Source: Bacteroidia bacterium (GTDB lineage Bacteria; Bacteroidota; Ignavibacteria; UBA10030). From it: a stretch of 64,000 nt of DNA. Both the position numbers and the translations under genes were made by a program. Below the pieces are notes generated by a model. That model did no database searches. It worked only from the letters and a program-made list of their open reading frames with translations, and was not told the DNA's origin. Positions 17,814 through 30,044 of the stretch are shown here, one piece after another. The number at the start of each line of letters is the position of its first letter. Position 1 is the first letter of the stretch. The DNA is taken from assembly GCA_022180565.1 (NCBI GenBank), contig BQML01000002.1, forward strand, positions 1-64,000, written 5' to 3'.

Positions 17814-17828
17814 TGGCACGATAATTGG
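17814..17828 (+). promoter_or_regulatory. Candidate sigma-54 promoter ahead of the hsp20 genes
   Basis: TGGCACG (17814-17820), four bases, then TTGG (17825-17828) resemble the -24/-12 pattern TGGCACG-N4-TTGC. The last base is G where C is usual. The predicted start would be near 17840, thirty bases ahead of the ATG at 17870 and with a GGAGG ribosome site in the leader, so the geometry fits. Two NtrC-type activators are encoded elsewhere in the window. No sigma-70 hexamer pair with 17-base spacing was seen here. Confidence 0.4.
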
Positions 17829-17869
17829 GTGTTATAGGGGGCAAGAGAACCAATGTGGAGGACACAACG

Positions 17870-18283
17870 ATGTTTGTTCGAATTGCTGGTTTTGATCCTT
17901 TGTTTGACATTGACCGGACTGTTGACGAGATGCTTTCGCGCTTTCGGACAGTCCGGACTGCAACATACCCGGCGATGGATGTTGCCGAGTATGACGGCGA
18001 GTATGTGATTACGGCTGAGCTTCCCGGGATGAAGAAGGAGGACGTGAAGATCTCCATTGAAGAGGGAAATCTGGTTCTTCGCGGGGAGCGCAAGCACTAC
18101 GGACTCCCTGAGGGAACGAGGGTTCTTCGGCACGAGACGCACACGCATCCTTTCGTCCGTAGTTTCGAGCTTCCGGACGAGGTCAACGTGAACGAGATCT
18201 CTGCCGAGATGAAAGACGGAATTCTGAGGATCCGTCTGCCAAAGACGGAGCAGGCCCGGCCCCGGGAGATCAGTATCCGCTAA
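17870..18283 (+). CDS. Small heat shock protein, Hsp20/alpha-crystallin family (copy 1)
   Basis: The 137-residue chaperone holds unfolded proteins in a refoldable state. The alpha-crystallin domain spans about residues 38-135: AMDVAEYDGEYVITAELPGMKKEDVKI, then NLVLRGERK, the FVRSFELPDEV strand, and DGILRIRLPK, ending in a short C-terminal tail (REISIR) with an I-x-I anchor. The ATG at 17870 is preceded by GTGGAGG. A longer frame to 17825 would cover the predicted -12 element and is rejected. It is the first of three Hsp20 genes in a row, spaced by 12 and 24 bases. Confidence 0.93.
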   Translation: MFVRIAGFDPLFDIDRTVDEMLSRFRTVRTATYPAMDVAEYDGEYVITAELPGMKKEDVKISIEEGNLVLRGERKHYGLPEGTRVLRHETHTHPFVRSFELPDEVNVNEISAEMKDGILRIRLPKTEQARPREISIR

Positions 18284-18295
18284 AGGAGACCGGCC

Positions 18296-18697
18296 ATGAC
18301 GACGAAGAAGAACGATACGGCGCTCGTCCGGCGCGGCAACAATGCATTGGTGCACCAGCCGGAGCTTCGCGAAGAGATTGTGACGCCGGCGGCCGATGTG
18401 TTTGAGACCGGTGATTCGTTCATCGTCCGAATAGACATGCCTGGCGCCCGGCGGGAGAGTCTCCGGGTCAGCATCGATGCGCGGACCCTGAGCATCAAGG
18501 GCAGTGTCGGTTCTTTGCACGAGGGCGAGGCGAGGTTTGTGCTCAACGAGATTGCCCGTAGGAGCTATTTCAGACAGTTTACGTTGACGGACGGAATTGA
18601 ATCCGGACGTATTCAAGCGGAATTCGAGGACGGCGTTTTGACCGTCGTGCTTCCGAAATCCGATGAATTCAAAGCACGGGAAATTCCGATCATGTAA
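18296..18697 (+). CDS. Small heat shock protein, Hsp20 family (copy 2, divergent)
   Basis: The 133-residue protein is the most divergent of the three Hsp20 copies. The alpha-crystallin core is recognisable in PAADVFETGDSFIVRIDMPGARRESLRVSI, LSIKGSVG, YFRQFTLTDGIES and EDGVLTVVLPK, with a terminal REIPIM I-x-I anchor. The usual G-V-K-K loop is replaced by G-A-R-R-E-S, and the loop after the beta-6 strand is shorter. It starts 12 bases after copy 1 with an AAAGGAG ribosome site. The divergence suggests a distinct partner or substrate range in mixed oligomers, which is inference. Confidence 0.9.
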   Translation: MTTKKNDTALVRRGNNALVHQPELREEIVTPAADVFETGDSFIVRIDMPGARRESLRVSIDARTLSIKGSVGSLHEGEARFVLNEIARRSYFRQFTLTDGIESGRIQAEFEDGVLTVVLPKSDEFKAREIPIM

Positions 18698-18721
18698 TAC
18701 CGAAAGAAAGGAGGAATCACT

Positions 18722-19192
18722 ATGGCACTGATTCGATGGAATCCAACGCGTGAAACTTCCTTCCCCAGCGAGCTGTGGAACATCCACCGGGAATTCGACC
18801 GGCTGTTCGATAGTCTCATGAGGGGAGGGATTCAGGATGATGGCACGTTCGGCCTGAGTATGTGGACTCCCCCCGTGGACATTCACGAGAAGGAGGACGA
18901 GTATGTGGTGAAGGTTGAACTGCCCGGCGTGAAGAAAGATGATGTCAAAATCACGCTCGAGTCCAACATCCTGACCATCCGGGGCGAGAAGAAACAGGAG
19001 ACAGAGGAAAAGAGCGAGAATTTCCACCGGATGGAGAGGACCTATGGCTCGTTCCAACGGTCCTTCACGCTTCCCACCTCGGTGAAGAGTGACAAGATCG
19101 ATGCCGGCTACAAGGATGGCATCCTCACGATCACGCTTCCCAAGGCGGAGGAGGCGAAACCGAAACAGATTGAAGTCAAGGTCAGAAATTGA
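18722..19192 (+). CDS. Small heat shock protein, Hsp20 family (copy 3)
   Basis: The 156-residue protein is the most canonical copy, with an N-terminal arm containing the MALIRWNPTRE and REFDRLFDSLMRGG signatures seen in class-A bacterial sHsps. The crystallin domain reads PPVDIHEKEDEYVVKVELPGVKKDDVKI, LTIRGEKKQETEE, YGSFQRSFTLPTSV and DGILTITLPKAEEAKPKQIEVKV. An AAAGGAGG ribosome site precedes the ATG. A strong terminator hairpin follows 42 bases after the stop, before dnaK. Confidence 0.95.
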   Translation: MALIRWNPTRETSFPSELWNIHREFDRLFDSLMRGGIQDDGTFGLSMWTPPVDIHEKEDEYVVKVELPGVKKDDVKITLESNILTIRGEKKQETEEKSENFHRMERTYGSFQRSFTLPTSVKSDKIDAGYKDGILTITLPKAEEAKPKQIEVKVRN

Positions 19193-19233
19193 CCGACGCA
19201 TGACACACGCGAGGCTTCATGGCATAACCGGCC

Positions 19234-19268
19234 GGGTCCGCCCAAGTGAGGTGGACCCGCCCGTTTTT
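19234..19268 (+). terminator. Terminator or attenuator between hsp20 copy 3 and dnaK
   Basis: GGGTCCGCC (19234-19242) pairs with GGTGGACCC (19250-19258, one G-T pair) around a 7-base loop, and a GCCCGTTTTT tail follows. No sigma-70-like promoter is apparent between this hairpin and dnaK, so partial read-through is likely. Confidence 0.7.
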
Positions 19269-19319
19269 CCCCGCCCGAAGCACAGCGGCTTGCACGATCC
19301 GAACAAAGGAGAATGATCT

Positions 19320-21263
<1,944 letters not shown>

Positions 21264-21290
21264 CCATCCGACGACATGTTCAGAGGTGGA

Positions 21291-21320
21291 AAGGCGAGGC
21301 TTCCCCCTCGCCTTTTCGTT
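21291..21320 (+). terminator. Terminator or attenuator between dnaK and clpB
   Basis: AAGGCGAGG (21291-21299) and CCTCGCCTT (21306-21314) form a perfect 9-bp stem with a 6-base loop followed by TTCGTTTT. It lies 27 bases after the dnaK stop and inside the clpB leader. Confidence 0.7.
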
Positions 21321-21338
21321 TTGCGAAAGGGATCAGGA

Positions 21339-23987
21339 ATGAACTTCAATAAATTTACCATTAAGTCTCAGGAAGCCGTCCAGAACGCCCAGGCGATCGC
21401 GGCGAACTATAATAATCCGTCCATCGAACCCGAACACCTGTTGGCGGCGCTGGTGCAGGAGGACGAAGGAATCGTTGTTCCCACCCTTCAAAGGGTCGGC
21501 GCAAACGTCCGGCATCTAAGGATCAAGATCAACGAGGAGCTCGAGAAACTTCCGAAGATCGAGGGAGGAGGTGCGGCGGGCCAGCATCTTTCCCCCGCAC
21601 TTGCCGAGGTGTTTGAGGCCGCCCACAAGGAAGCGGCGTCGCTGAAGGACGAATTCGTCAGCACCGAGCACTTGCTGATGGCGCTTCTGGCGGAACCGAA
21701 GCGGGGAGGCAAGGCGTCCGTTGCCTCAAGGATCCTCAAGGAACAGGGAGTCACGAAAGACGCCATCCTGAAGGCTCTCAAAAGCCTGAGAGGCAGCCAG
21801 CGAGTGACAGATCAATCACCAGAGGAGAAATACCAGGCGTTGCAGAGGTTCGGGCGGGACCTGAATGAGCTTGCGCGAAAAGGAAAACTCGATCCTGTGA
21901 TCGGACGGCAGGATGAGATTCGCCGCGTACTCCAGGTCCTCTCCAGACGCACAAAGAACAATCCGGTGCTGATTGGGGATCCCGGCGTCGGAAAAACGGC
22001 CATTGCCGAGGGCATTGCGCACCGGATCGTGCAAGGAGACGTACCGGAAACCCTGAAAACGAAACGCATCGTAGCTCTCGACATGGGTTCGCTTGTCGCG
22101 GGAACGAGCTTCCGAGGCCAGTTCGAGGAGCGTCTCAAAGCCGTCCTTCGGGAAGTCACCGAATCCAACGGCGAGATCATCTTGTTTATCGATGAACTGC
22201 ACACGCTGGTCGGCGCGGGTGCCGCTCAAGGCGCTGTCGACGCGGCCAATATGCTCAAACCCGCGCTGGCGCGGGGCGACTTACGTGCCATCGGCGCAAC
22301 CACGATTGACGAATACCGGAAACACATCGAGAAGGACCCCGCCCTGGAACGCAGGTTCCAGCCGGTCCTGATTGACGAACCGACCGTCGAAGATACCATC
22401 TCAATCCTCCGTGGTCTGAAGGAACGTTACGAAGTCCACCATGGTGTCCGCATCACCGACGGTGCGATTGTCGCTGCAGCACAATTGAGCCATCGCTATA
22501 TCACCGATCGGTTCCTGCCCGACAAGGCCATCGACCTCGTGGACGAAGCGGCCTCGAAGCTCAGAATCGAGATCGATTCAATGCCGGAGGAGCTCGATGA
22601 GGTGGAGCGCAAGGTGAAACAGCTTGAAATCGAGCGGGAAGCCGTCCGAAGGGAAAAGGATGAGGAATCGAAGGATCGTCTCGCCGCCATTGAGCGGGAC
22701 CTGGCCGAACTCAAACAAACGAGAGCGGAACTCAAAGCCCATTGGGAATTGGAAAAAGGACTCATCCAGGAAATTCGGAGCATGAAAGAGGAAATCGAGC
22801 GGGCGAGGCAGGAAGCCGAGGTGAAAGAACGCGCGGGCGACTTGGGCCGCGTAGCGGAACTGCGATATGGAGTCATTGCAGGCCTCGAAAAGAAGCTGAA
22901 GGCCGAATCCGCCAAGCTCGCTGAGGTTCAGAAGACCCGCAGAATGCTCAAAGAAGAGGTGGATGCGGAGGACATCGCCGAGATCGTGGCGAAATGGACG
23001 GGGATCCCCGTCAGCCGCATGCTGGAGAGTGAGCGCAGCCGGCTCCTCCATTTGGAGGACCGTATCCATGAGCGCCTCGTGGATCAGGAAGAGGCAGTGA
23101 AAGCGGTAGCCAACGCCATTCGGCGCAGTCGGGCGGGAATGCAGGACGAACGCAGGCCCATCGGTTCATTCATTTTTCTGGGCAGTACCGGCGTCGGAAA
23201 AACCGAGCTTGCGCGGGCTCTGGCAGAGTTCCTGTTCAATGACGAGCAGGCGCTGGTGCGAATTGACATGAGCGAGTATATGGAAAAGTTTTCCGTTTCG
23301 CGGTTGATCGGTGCCCCGCCGGGATATGTCGGATACGAAGAGGGTGGACAACTGACCGAGGCAGTGCGTAGAAAACCGTATTCAGTGGTTCTTCTTGACG
23401 AAATTGAAAAGGCTCATCCCGAGGTTTTCAATGTTCTGCTTCAGGTGCTCGATGAGGGCCGGTTAACCGACAGCAAAGGAAGAACCGTTAACTTCAAAAA
23501 TACGATTATCATTATGACTTCCAACCTTGGATCCCATCTCATCCAGGGACAGCTGGAGTTCCTCAATGAGGATAATCGCGAAGAACTGATGGGGGAGCTT
23601 AGAACAAAGTTGTTCGAACTCTTACGACAAACCATCCGACCGGAGTTTCTGAACAGGATTGATGAGATCATCCTCTTTAAGCCGCTTACAAAATCCGAGA
23701 TTCGGTCGATTGTGGATCTTCAACTCAGGGGTGTGCACCGCATGGCCTCGGCAAAAAATATTACCTTGTCCTTCAGTGAGGAATTGATCGACTGGCTGGC
23801 GGAACTGGGATTCGACCCGACCTTTGGCGCTCGTCCGCTCAAGCGCGTGATCCAGAAGTACATTGTGAACGGCTTGGCGGAGAAGATTCTCTCGGGAAAT
23901 ATCACCGAAGGGGATTCGGTGGACATCGGTCTGGATGGCAGGGGGATGGTGGAGTTTGTGGTAAGGCTGAGAGCAGAAGCGATTTAA
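21339..23987 (+). CDS. clpB: ATP-dependent disaggregase ClpB
   Basis: The 882-residue AAA+ protein extracts polypeptides from aggregates together with DnaK. The Clp_N repeats occupy about residues 1-145, the first AAA module carries Walker [14 protein letters not shown] and Walker [14 protein letters not shown], the coiled-coil middle domain spans about 405-520 (rich in Glu, Lys, Arg), and the second module has [14 protein letters not shown] and [14 protein letters not shown]. The ATG at 21339 is chosen because the Clp_N motif [18 protein letters not shown] begins there; a longer frame to 21276 would run through the terminator stem. The middle domain distinguishes it from ClpA and ClpC. Confidence 0.95.
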   Translation: MNFNKFTIKSQEAVQNAQAIAANYNNPSIEPEHLLAALVQEDEGIVVPTLQRVGANVRHLRIKINEELEKLPKIEGGGAAGQHLSPALAEVFEAAHKEAASLKDEFVSTEHLLMALLAEPKRGGKASVASRILKEQGVTKDAILKALKSLRGSQRVTDQSPEEKYQALQRFGRDLNELARKGKLDPVIGRQDEIRRVLQVLSRRTKNNPVLIGDPGVGKTAIAEGIAHRIVQGDVPETLKTKRIVALDMGSLVAGTSFRGQFEERLKAVLREVTESNGEIILFIDELHTLVGAGAAQGAVDAANMLKPALARGDLRAIGATTIDEYRKHIEKDPALERRFQPVLIDEPTVEDTISILRGLKERYEVHHGVRITDGAIVAAAQLSHRYITDRFLPDKAIDLVDEAASKLRIEIDSMPEELDEVERKVKQLEIEREAVRREKDEESKDRLAAIERDLAELKQTRAELKAHWELEKGLIQEIRSMKEEIERARQEAEVKERAGDLGRVAELRYGVIAGLEKKLKAESAKLAEVQKTRRMLKEEVDAEDIAEIVAKWTGIPVSRMLESERSRLLHLEDRIHERLVDQEEAVKAVANAIRRSRAGMQDERRPIGSFIFLGSTGVGKTELARALAEFLFNDEQALVRIDMSEYMEKFSVSRLIGAPPGYVGYEEGGQLTEAVRRKPYSVVLLDEIEKAHPEVFNVLLQVLDEGRLTDSKGRTVNFKNTIIIMTSNLGSHLIQGQLEFLNEDNREELMGELRTKLFELLRQTIRPEFLNRIDEIILFKPLTKSEIRSIVDLQLRGVHRMASAKNITLSFSEELIDWLAELGFDPTFGARPLKRVIQKYIVNGLAEKILSGNITEGDSVDIGLDGRGMVEFVVRLRAEAI

Positions 23988-24129
23988 AGAACAGCCGAAG
24001 TTCGAATCACGAAACACGAAGAGCAGGAAATCGAAAACAGAAAGCCCTTGGTTTTCCCGGGTCGGTGTTTGTATCTTTCAAAGATTTCTCCATTGCTTTC
24101 CGCGGCATTTGTGAGTACCTTGCCGCGAT

Positions 24130-25452
24130 ATGCAACTTTCGTCCCTCCTCGGACATACACGCGAACTCCTGCTTCAGATCCGCTCCACGGGCCGGCCGGC
24201 CGACATCCTCATTGATTCGTTCTTCCGGTCTCGGAGATATCTGGGCTCGCATGACCGGAGGTTTGTCGCCGAAACAACGTACGGTACGCTTCGGCATCTT
24301 CGATGGTCCGAAACCGTTGCGGAATCCGGTCTGGGTGCAGAGATCAACGGATTGTCCAACGAGGAGAGGCTCCTCTTCACCATAGTCGTCTATCACGTTC
24401 ACAAAGCCGGCAATTCGATTCCCACAGTCGCCGACCTGAAACCATTGCTCAAATCGGAACCGTCGGCCGAGGCCCTCAATGGCTTTCTGGCCAGCCTGAA
24501 GGCCCGCTCTGTACCTCCCGATCTCACGACACAATTTTCCGTCCGGCATTCATTGCCGGATTGGCTCGCGGACAGGCTTCTGGAAACGTACGGCCGGGAG
24601 GAAGCCGCGAACCTCTGTGAGTCGCTCAACACCCAAGCCCCCTTGAATCTGCGCGTCAACACGTTGAAAACCACGGTTTCTGACTGCGTCGAAAGGCTGC
24701 GAAAGGAAGGAGTGGAGGCCCGTCCGGGCGGGTTTTCGCCCGTCGGACTGACTGTTTCAAAACGCTTGAACATCTTTCGCTTGCAGGCATTTCGGGACGG
24801 GCTTTTCGAGGTGCAGGATGAAGGGAGCCAGCTTGTGGGAATTCTGCTGGACCCGAAACCCACCTGGAAGGTTCTGGATGCCTGTGCCGGTGCGGGCGGA
24901 AAGTCCCTGCATCTGGCGGCAATCATGAAGAATCGGGGTGAGATCATTGCGGCAGATGTGCATGACCGGAGGATCGGCGAATTGCGAAGGCGGGCCGCAC
25001 GTGCAGGAGCCTCGAACATCCGAATGATGTTGACGGACGATCTCGTCAGTCGTGAACAGTATGACGGTTTTTTTGACACGGTGTTTCTCGATGTCCCTTG
25101 CAGTGGCACGGGAACCCTCCGCAGAAATCCGGGCTTGAAATGGAGTCTGAAAGAGTCGGACCTTTCGGAATTGAAGACAAAACAGATTCACATCTTGGAG
25201 GCGCACAAAAGATTTGTCAAGCCCGAGGGCATGATGTTCTATGCAACCTGCTCTCTTTTGCGGGATGAAAATGAGGACGTCGTGGACGCGTTCCTGGCCG
25301 CAAATTCCGATTTCGAGCGCGCAGACCTTGAAGAGTACGCGCAACGAACGGGAATGGAGAAATTCGTGACGGGAAATGCACTCCGACTGCTCCCCCATCT
25401 CCACGGCACGGACGGCTTCTTTTGCGCCGCACTGAGGAAACGCCATGGATGA
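24130..25452 (+). CDS. rsmB: 16S rRNA m5C967 methyltransferase RsmB
   Basis: The 440-residue enzyme methylates a cytosine of 16S rRNA. Residues about 1-130 form a NusB-like RNA-binding domain (DRRFVAETTYGTLRHLRW) and about 165-440 a Rossmann methyltransferase. SAM motif I is LDACAGAGGKSLHLA; the catalytic and releasing cysteines are in LDVPCSGTGTLRRNP and FYATCSLLRDEN; the C-terminus reads GTDGFFCAALRKR. The last eight bases overlap the DUF58 gene. About 140 bases before the start have no gene and no clear promoter. Confidence 0.93.
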   Translation: MQLSSLLGHTRELLLQIRSTGRPADILIDSFFRSRRYLGSHDRRFVAETTYGTLRHLRWSETVAESGLGAEINGLSNEERLLFTIVVYHVHKAGNSIPTVADLKPLLKSEPSAEALNGFLASLKARSVPPDLTTQFSVRHSLPDWLADRLLETYGREEAANLCESLNTQAPLNLRVNTLKTTVSDCVERLRKEGVEARPGGFSPVGLTVSKRLNIFRLQAFRDGLFEVQDEGSQLVGILLDPKPTWKVLDACAGAGGKSLHLAAIMKNRGEIIAADVHDRRIGELRRRAARAGASNIRMMLTDDLVSREQYDGFFDTVFLDVPCSGTGTLRRNPGLKWSLKESDLSELKTKQIHILEAHKRFVKPEGMMFYATCSLLRDENEDVVDAFLAANSDFERADLEEYAQRTGMEKFVTGNALRLLPHLHGTDGFFCAALRKRHG

Positions 25453-26341
25453 TGCGGTCAGATACTTAAAGCCCGATGTTGTTGCCCAGCTCGCCAACAT
25501 GGAACTGCGCGCGCGGCTGGTCGTTGAGGGTTTTCTCACCGGCCTGCACAAGAGCCCGTACCACGGCTTCAGCGTCGAGTTCACCGAGCATCGTCCCTAC
25601 ATGCCGGGAGACGAGATCAAACACATCGACTGGAAGGCGTTTGCCAAGACGGACCGTTACTACATCAAGCAGTTTGAGGAGGAAACGAACCTCAAGACCT
25701 ACCTGATCGTCGATGCCAGTGGATCCATGGGGTTTGGTTCCGAAGGGAGATTAACCAAGAGCCGGTACGCATCGTATGTCGCGGCGGCGCTGGCGTACCT
25801 GATGATCCAGCAGAGAGATGCGGTGGGGTTGACGATCTACGACGAGACCGTCCGCGTTTCGCTGTGGCCCCGTGCGACGCCATCCTACCTTCGTTCGATC
25901 CTTGCGGAGCTCGAGGGACTTCAGACAGGGAACAAGACCGGAACCGCCGCGTCGCTGAATGCTGTGGCCGAGCGCATCAAACGCCGCGGCCTCGTCGTGG
26001 TCATCAGCGATCTCTTTGACGATCCGGAAAAAGTCATGACCGCTCTCAAACATTTCCGCTCCCGCGGCAACGAGGTTATCGTCATGCAGGTGCTCGATCC
26101 GCTCGAACGATCGTTCGCTTTCGAAGGCGAAGCGGTGTTCAGAGATATGGAAACAAACGAGGAACTGATGACCCAGCCGTACCACATTCGTAAGGCCTAT
26201 CAGCAAACCATGAGGGAATTTCTCGAGGGGTACCGGCACAAATGCAGGGACAACAACATCGACCATGTGCTCCTGGATACCGCGACGCCGTTCGACAAGG
26301 CGTTGTTCGAGTATTTGAAGAAGAGAAGAAGAGTCCTGTAG
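25445..26341 (+). CDS. DUF58 / von Willebrand A-like protein
   Basis: The 298-residue protein shows the conserved DUF58 N-terminal strip (SPYHGFSVEFTEHRPYMPGDEIKHIDWKAFAKTDRYYIKQFEEE, landmarks only) followed by a von Willebrand A fold with the MIDAS motif DASGSMGFG and a later VVISDLFDD strand. There is no membrane segment. DUF58 proteins usually sit beside a MoxR ATPase and membrane vWA proteins; no such neighbour occurs here, where it overlaps rsmB and precedes uvrA. The biochemical function is not known. Confidence 0.9.
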   Translation: MDDAVRYLKPDVVAQLANMELRARLVVEGFLTGLHKSPYHGFSVEFTEHRPYMPGDEIKHIDWKAFAKTDRYYIKQFEEETNLKTYLIVDASGSMGFGSEGRLTKSRYASYVAAALAYLMIQQRDAVGLTIYDETVRVSLWPRATPSYLRSILAELEGLQTGNKTGTAASLNAVAERIKRRGLVVVISDLFDDPEKVMTALKHFRSRGNEVIVMQVLDPLERSFAFEGEAVFRDMETNEELMTQPYHIRKAYQQTMREFLEGYRHKCRDNNIDHVLLDTATPFDKALFEYLKKRRRVL

Positions 26342-26446
26342 GAATGAAAAAAGAAGTGAACAAAGGCAAAGTACAAAAATGACTGTGGCAAAAGATTTCA
26401 CAAGAAGAACATTCGGAAGCGCTGTGTGGCCCCGAGAGTCGATAGG

Positions 26447-29377
26447 ATGAGCCGGAAGGAACAGGAAAGCCTTGTTGTCAAAGGGGCGAGAGTTCATAAT
26501 CTCAAGAACATCGATGTCGAACTGCCGCGGGAACGGCTGATCGTCATCACCGGTCTCTCGGGATCCGGAAAATCGAGCCTGGCGTTCGACACGATCTATG
26601 CCGAGGGCCAGCGGCGGTACGTGGAAAGCCTCTCTGCCTACGCGCGCCAGTTCATCGGGCTCATGGAACGGCCCGATGTGGACTACATCGAAGGCCTTAG
26701 CCCCTCGATTTCCATCGAACAGAAAACCGTCAGCCATAATCCACGCTCCACGGTCGGTACGGTCACCGAGATCTACGATTACCTCCGCCTGCTGTTTGCG
26801 CGTGCGGGTATTCAGTTCTGCTATCAATGCGGAAGAAAGGTGCAAAAACAAAGCACGGATCAGATTATCGAGGCGATCCGCAAATATCCGCAGGGAGCGA
26901 AACTCCAGATTCTTGCTCCGGTTGTGCGCGGGAGAAAGGGACATTACAGGGAGCTGTTTGAGCAGATTGCCAAAGACGGGTTTGTGAGGGTCCGGATCGA
27001 CGGCGAGGTCAGGGAGATCGTTCAGGGACTCAAGGCCGATCGGTACAAGGTCCACAACATCGAGATCGTCGTCGACCGCATCGTCCTCAAGAACGAAATG
27101 CGGTCCCGGATAGCAGATTCTGTGGAAACGGCCCTTCGTTTCGGCGGCGGCGTCGTGATCGTCAATAACGGGAAACAGGACCAGCTCTTCAGTCAGCAAT
27201 ATGCCTGCCATGTGTGCGGGATCAGTTACGAGGAACCGGCGCCAAACTCGTTCTCCTTCAATTCCCCCGCCGGCTTCTGTCCGGAATGTGAAGGACTCGG
27301 TGAACGGAAAGCGTTCAGCCTGGACCTGATCATGCCGGACGAGAGCAAGTCAATTCAGCAAGAAGGAATTGCTCCGCTCGGTAAACCCCGGCCGACGTGG
27401 ATGTTCGCCCAGGTCGGGGCGTTGGCGAAGAAGTTCGGCTTCACGTTTGAAACGCCCCTCAAGAAACTCTCACCCGAAGCGCGCAAGGCCCTGTTGTACG
27501 GACTCGGGGATGAAAAACTGGAAGTGGAGTACGACACGGGACGGGGAAGAACGGTGACCTACCGCCACCGGTATGCAGGGATCATGGATATGTTGAAGCG
27601 TTACTACGAAGAGACGACGTCCCACCAGATCCGGGAGTGGGTGGAGTCCTTTATGGTGACGACAACATGTGGATCGTGCGGAGGGGGACGACTGAGAAAG
27701 GAAAGTCTCGCAATCAAGCTGGAGGACGCAAAGACCGAACAGGTGTGGAATATTCAAGATGTGGTTTCCTTGTCCATTCGCGCCTGCAAGGAATTCTTCA
27801 TGAACCTGACGCTCTCAGAGCGTCATCAGACCATTGCGCGACAGGTACTGAAGGAGATCAATGACCGCTTGGGCTTCCTGATAAACGTCGGTTTGGACTA
27901 CCTGACGCTCGACCGGTCCGCCCGCACGTTATCCGGCGGAGAAGGGCAGAGGATTCGTCTGGCCACTCAGATCGGCACTCAGCTCGTCGGCGTGCTGTAC
28001 ATTCTGGACGAGCCAAGTATTGGCTTGCACCAGCGCGACAACATCAAGCTCATCGAATCTCTCAAATCGCTTCGGGATCTTGGCAATACCGTCGTTGTGG
28101 TGGAACATGACAAGGAGATGATCGAGCACGCGGACTACGTGGTGGATCTGGGGCCGGGCGCGGGAGAGCACGGCGGGTATGTGGTACGGACAGGCTCTCC
28201 GTCGGAGATTGTGAGGGAAAAGAGCGACGGCAGGAGCACAAAGCAAGAAGCGAGAAGCAAGAGGCCGGCGGAGTTGAGGACCGGGGGCGGGGGAAACGGT
28301 GCAATGCAATCGCAGACGGCCATGTATCTTGGAGGAGTCCGCGAGATTCCGGTGCCGGAAAAGCGGAGAGAAGGAAACGGAAAGAAATTGATGGTGCGCG
28401 GTGCGCGGGGGAACAATCTGAAAAACATTGATCTGTCCGTGCCCCTGGGCACGTTTGTGTGCGTCACCGGAGTGAGCGGATCGGGAAAATCTTCGCTGAT
28501 AAACGAAACCTTGTTTCCCATCCTCTCGCGGGCCTTCTACAAGACCAGGCTTGTTCCCCTGCCGTACAGTTCGATCGAGGGCGTAGAGCATATCGATAAG
28601 GTCATCGACATTGACCAGTCTCCCATCGGACGTACACCGCGGTCGAATCCGGCCACCTACACCGGTTTGTTCACGCATATTCGCGACCTCTTTACGCAGT
28701 TGCCGGAGGCGAAGATCCGCGGATACAAGGCGGGGCGGTTCAGCTTCAACGTGAAGGGTGGGCGATGCGAGGAGTGCGAAGGAGACGGTGTGAGGCGCAT
28801 CGAAATGAATTTTCTCCCCGATGTGTACGTTCTCTGCGATGTTTGCAAGGGAAAGCGTTACAATCGGGAAACACTGGAAGTGCGGTATAAAGGGAACTCC
28901 ATCGCGGATGTACTGGATATGACGGTGGAAGAAGCGCTGTCGTTGTTTGCCGATCTGCCGAGGGTGAAGCGTCATCTGGAGACGTTGTTCGATGTCGGGT
29001 TGGGCTACATACGTCTTGGCCAGCAGGCCACAACGCTTTCAGGAGGCGAGGCCCAGCGCGTGAAACTCTCTACGGAGTTGTCGAAAATCGGCACGGGCAA
29101 GACGCTCTATATTCTCGACGAACCGACGACCGGCCTGCATTTCGAAGACATCCGCATGCTGTTGTCGGTTCTGAACAAGCTCGTGGACAAGGGAAACACG
29201 GTGATCGTCATTGAGCACAATCTTGATGTGATCAAGACTGCCGATTGGGTGATTGATTTGGGTCCTGAAGGAGGAGAGGAAGGGGGGCGGATTGTGGCGG
29301 AAGGAAGGCCGGAGGATATCCTGGCTGTTCAGGGCTCCCACACGGGATATTTTCTCAAGGGCGTTCTTCGTACGTAA
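26447..29377 (+). CDS. uvrA: Excinuclease ABC subunit A
   Basis: UvrA recognises bulky DNA damage and loads UvrB. The 976-residue protein has two ABC ATPase halves: Walker [17 protein letters not shown] near residue 36, signature [14 protein letters not shown] near 490, then a second Walker [16 protein letters not shown] near 675 and [15 protein letters not shown] near 865. Zinc-finger cysteine pairs are visible in CYQCGRK, CHVCG-CPECEG, CGSCGGG and [17 protein letters not shown]. Residues about 595-640 form an unusual linker of low complexity (Ser/Arg/Lys then Gly-rich) between the halves. The start is the ATG at 26447; a GTG at 26426 would add seven residues. It is convergent with mpg. Confidence 0.96.
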   Translation: MSRKEQESLVVKGARVHNLKNIDVELPRERLIVITGLSGSGKSSLAFDTIYAEGQRRYVESLSAYARQFIGLMERPDVDYIEGLSPSISIEQKTVSHNPRSTVGTVTEIYDYLRLLFARAGIQFCYQCGRKVQKQSTDQIIEAIRKYPQGAKLQILAPVVRGRKGHYRELFEQIAKDGFVRVRIDGEVREIVQGLKADRYKVHNIEIVVDRIVLKNEMRSRIADSVETALRFGGGVVIVNNGKQDQLFSQQYACHVCGISYEEPAPNSFSFNSPAGFCPECEGLGERKAFSLDLIMPDESKSIQQEGIAPLGKPRPTWMFAQVGALAKKFGFTFETPLKKLSPEARKALLYGLGDEKLEVEYDTGRGRTVTYRHRYAGIMDMLKRYYEETTSHQIREWVESFMVTTTCGSCGGGRLRKESLAIKLEDAKTEQVWNIQDVVSLSIRACKEFFMNLTLSERHQTIARQVLKEINDRLGFLINVGLDYLTLDRSARTLSGGEGQRIRLATQIGTQLVGVLYILDEPSIGLHQRDNIKLIESLKSLRDLGNTVVVVEHDKEMIEHADYVVDLGPGAGEHGGYVVRTGSPSEIVREKSDGRSTKQEARSKRPAELRTGGGGNGAMQSQTAMYLGGVREIPVPEKRREGNGKKLMVRGARGNNLKNIDLSVPLGTFVCVTGVSGSGKSSLINETLFPILSRAFYKTRLVPLPYSSIEGVEHIDKVIDIDQSPIGRTPRSNPATYTGLFTHIRDLFTQLPEAKIRGYKAGRFSFNVKGGRCEECEGDGVRRIEMNFLPDVYVLCDVCKGKRYNRETLEVRYKGNSIADVLDMTVEEALSLFADLPRVKRHLETLFDVGLGYIRLGQQATTLSGGEAQRVKLSTELSKIGTGKTLYILDEPTTGLHFEDIRMLLSVLNKLVDKGNTVIVIEHNLDVIKTADWVIDLGPEGGEEGGRIVAEGRPEDILAVQGSHTGYFLKGVLRT

Positions 29378-29382
29378 GGTCG

Positions 29383-29982
29383 TCAGCGCCGCGATACCCA
29401 GGGATTGTTCTTCAGGTGGAATCTCCAGCGATGCTCTGTGCCGAGCCGGATGCCGATGCGGGTCGTTGCAACAACCACCTCCCTCTCCCCGCCGCGGTTT
29501 TGTGCGATCATGACTGAATCCGACAAAAGATCCGATCCGTTCTCGGTTCTTCCGATGTCAAAAGCCTCACACAGCTTCGCCGGACCGTTTGTCAGATCAT
29601 AGACATTCGCGTTTGGGCGCAAGCCCCTGTTTCGTTTCATGATTTCCAACCCGGCCAACGGTTCAACCGCCCTGAGCAAAACCGCCTCCCCAATTCCCTC
29701 CCTCCCTGTCACCACGTTCGCACAGAAATGCATTCCGTAGGTGAAGTACACGTACAAGTGTCCTCCCTCCCAAAACATCACCTCATTGCGTTTTGTCTTC
29801 CCGCGGTAGGCGTGGCTCGCAGGATCTCTCCGTCCGAGATATGCCTCAACCTCCACGATCTTCCCGACCAGAAGCTTCGGACCAATTTTCCGAACAAGAA
29901 GTTTTCCCAGCAGGTCTTTGGCGACGGTCAGAGTTGAACGGAGGTAAAAGGAGCGAGGGAGTGGGTGAAGGTGGGGAAGCAA
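29383..29982 (-). CDS. DNA-3-methyladenine glycosylase (AAG/MPG family)
   Basis: The 199-residue enzyme removes alkylated and deaminated purines from DNA. Family landmarks are TLTVAKDLLGKLLVR, GKIVEVEAYLGRRDPASHAYRGKT (containing the catalytic Glu and the intercalating-loop region), GHLYVYFTYGMHFCANVV (with the substrate Tyr and His) and LTNGPAKLCEAFDI. The ORF could start further upstream only in a different frame, so the ATG at 29982 is kept. It sits 62 bases downstream of the aldehyde dehydrogenase stop and five bases from the end of the convergent uvrA, making a small DNA-repair pair with it by position. Confidence 0.92.
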   Translation of the reverse strand: MLPHLHPLPRSFYLRSTLTVAKDLLGKLLVRKIGPKLLVGKIVEVEAYLGRRDPASHAYRGKTKRNEVMFWEGGHLYVYFTYGMHFCANVVTGREGIGEAVLLRAVEPLAGLEIMKRNRGLRPNANVYDLTNGPAKLCEAFDIGRTENGSDLLSDSVMIAQNRGGEREVVVATTRIGIRLGTEHRWRFHLKNNPWVSRR

Positions 29983-30044
29983 GGAAGTCTGCTGCCGGGT
30001 GAATGGACGATTTTTCGGGAGAAACAGAAGAGGGAGGCCGCGGC

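Noticed and set aside
17592-17869. CIRCE or HrcA operator in front of the heat-shock genes
   Set aside because: No TTAGCACTC/GAGTGCTAA inverted repeat was found there or ahead of dnaK.
18842-18860. TGGCACG-type sigma-54 site inside hsp20 copy 3
   Set aside because: It lies in the middle of a coding region and lacks a matching -12 element at the right spacing.
23996-24015. tRNA-like GTTCGAATC phrase
   Set aside because: The flanks do not pair as a T-arm and no acceptor or anticodon arm is nearby.
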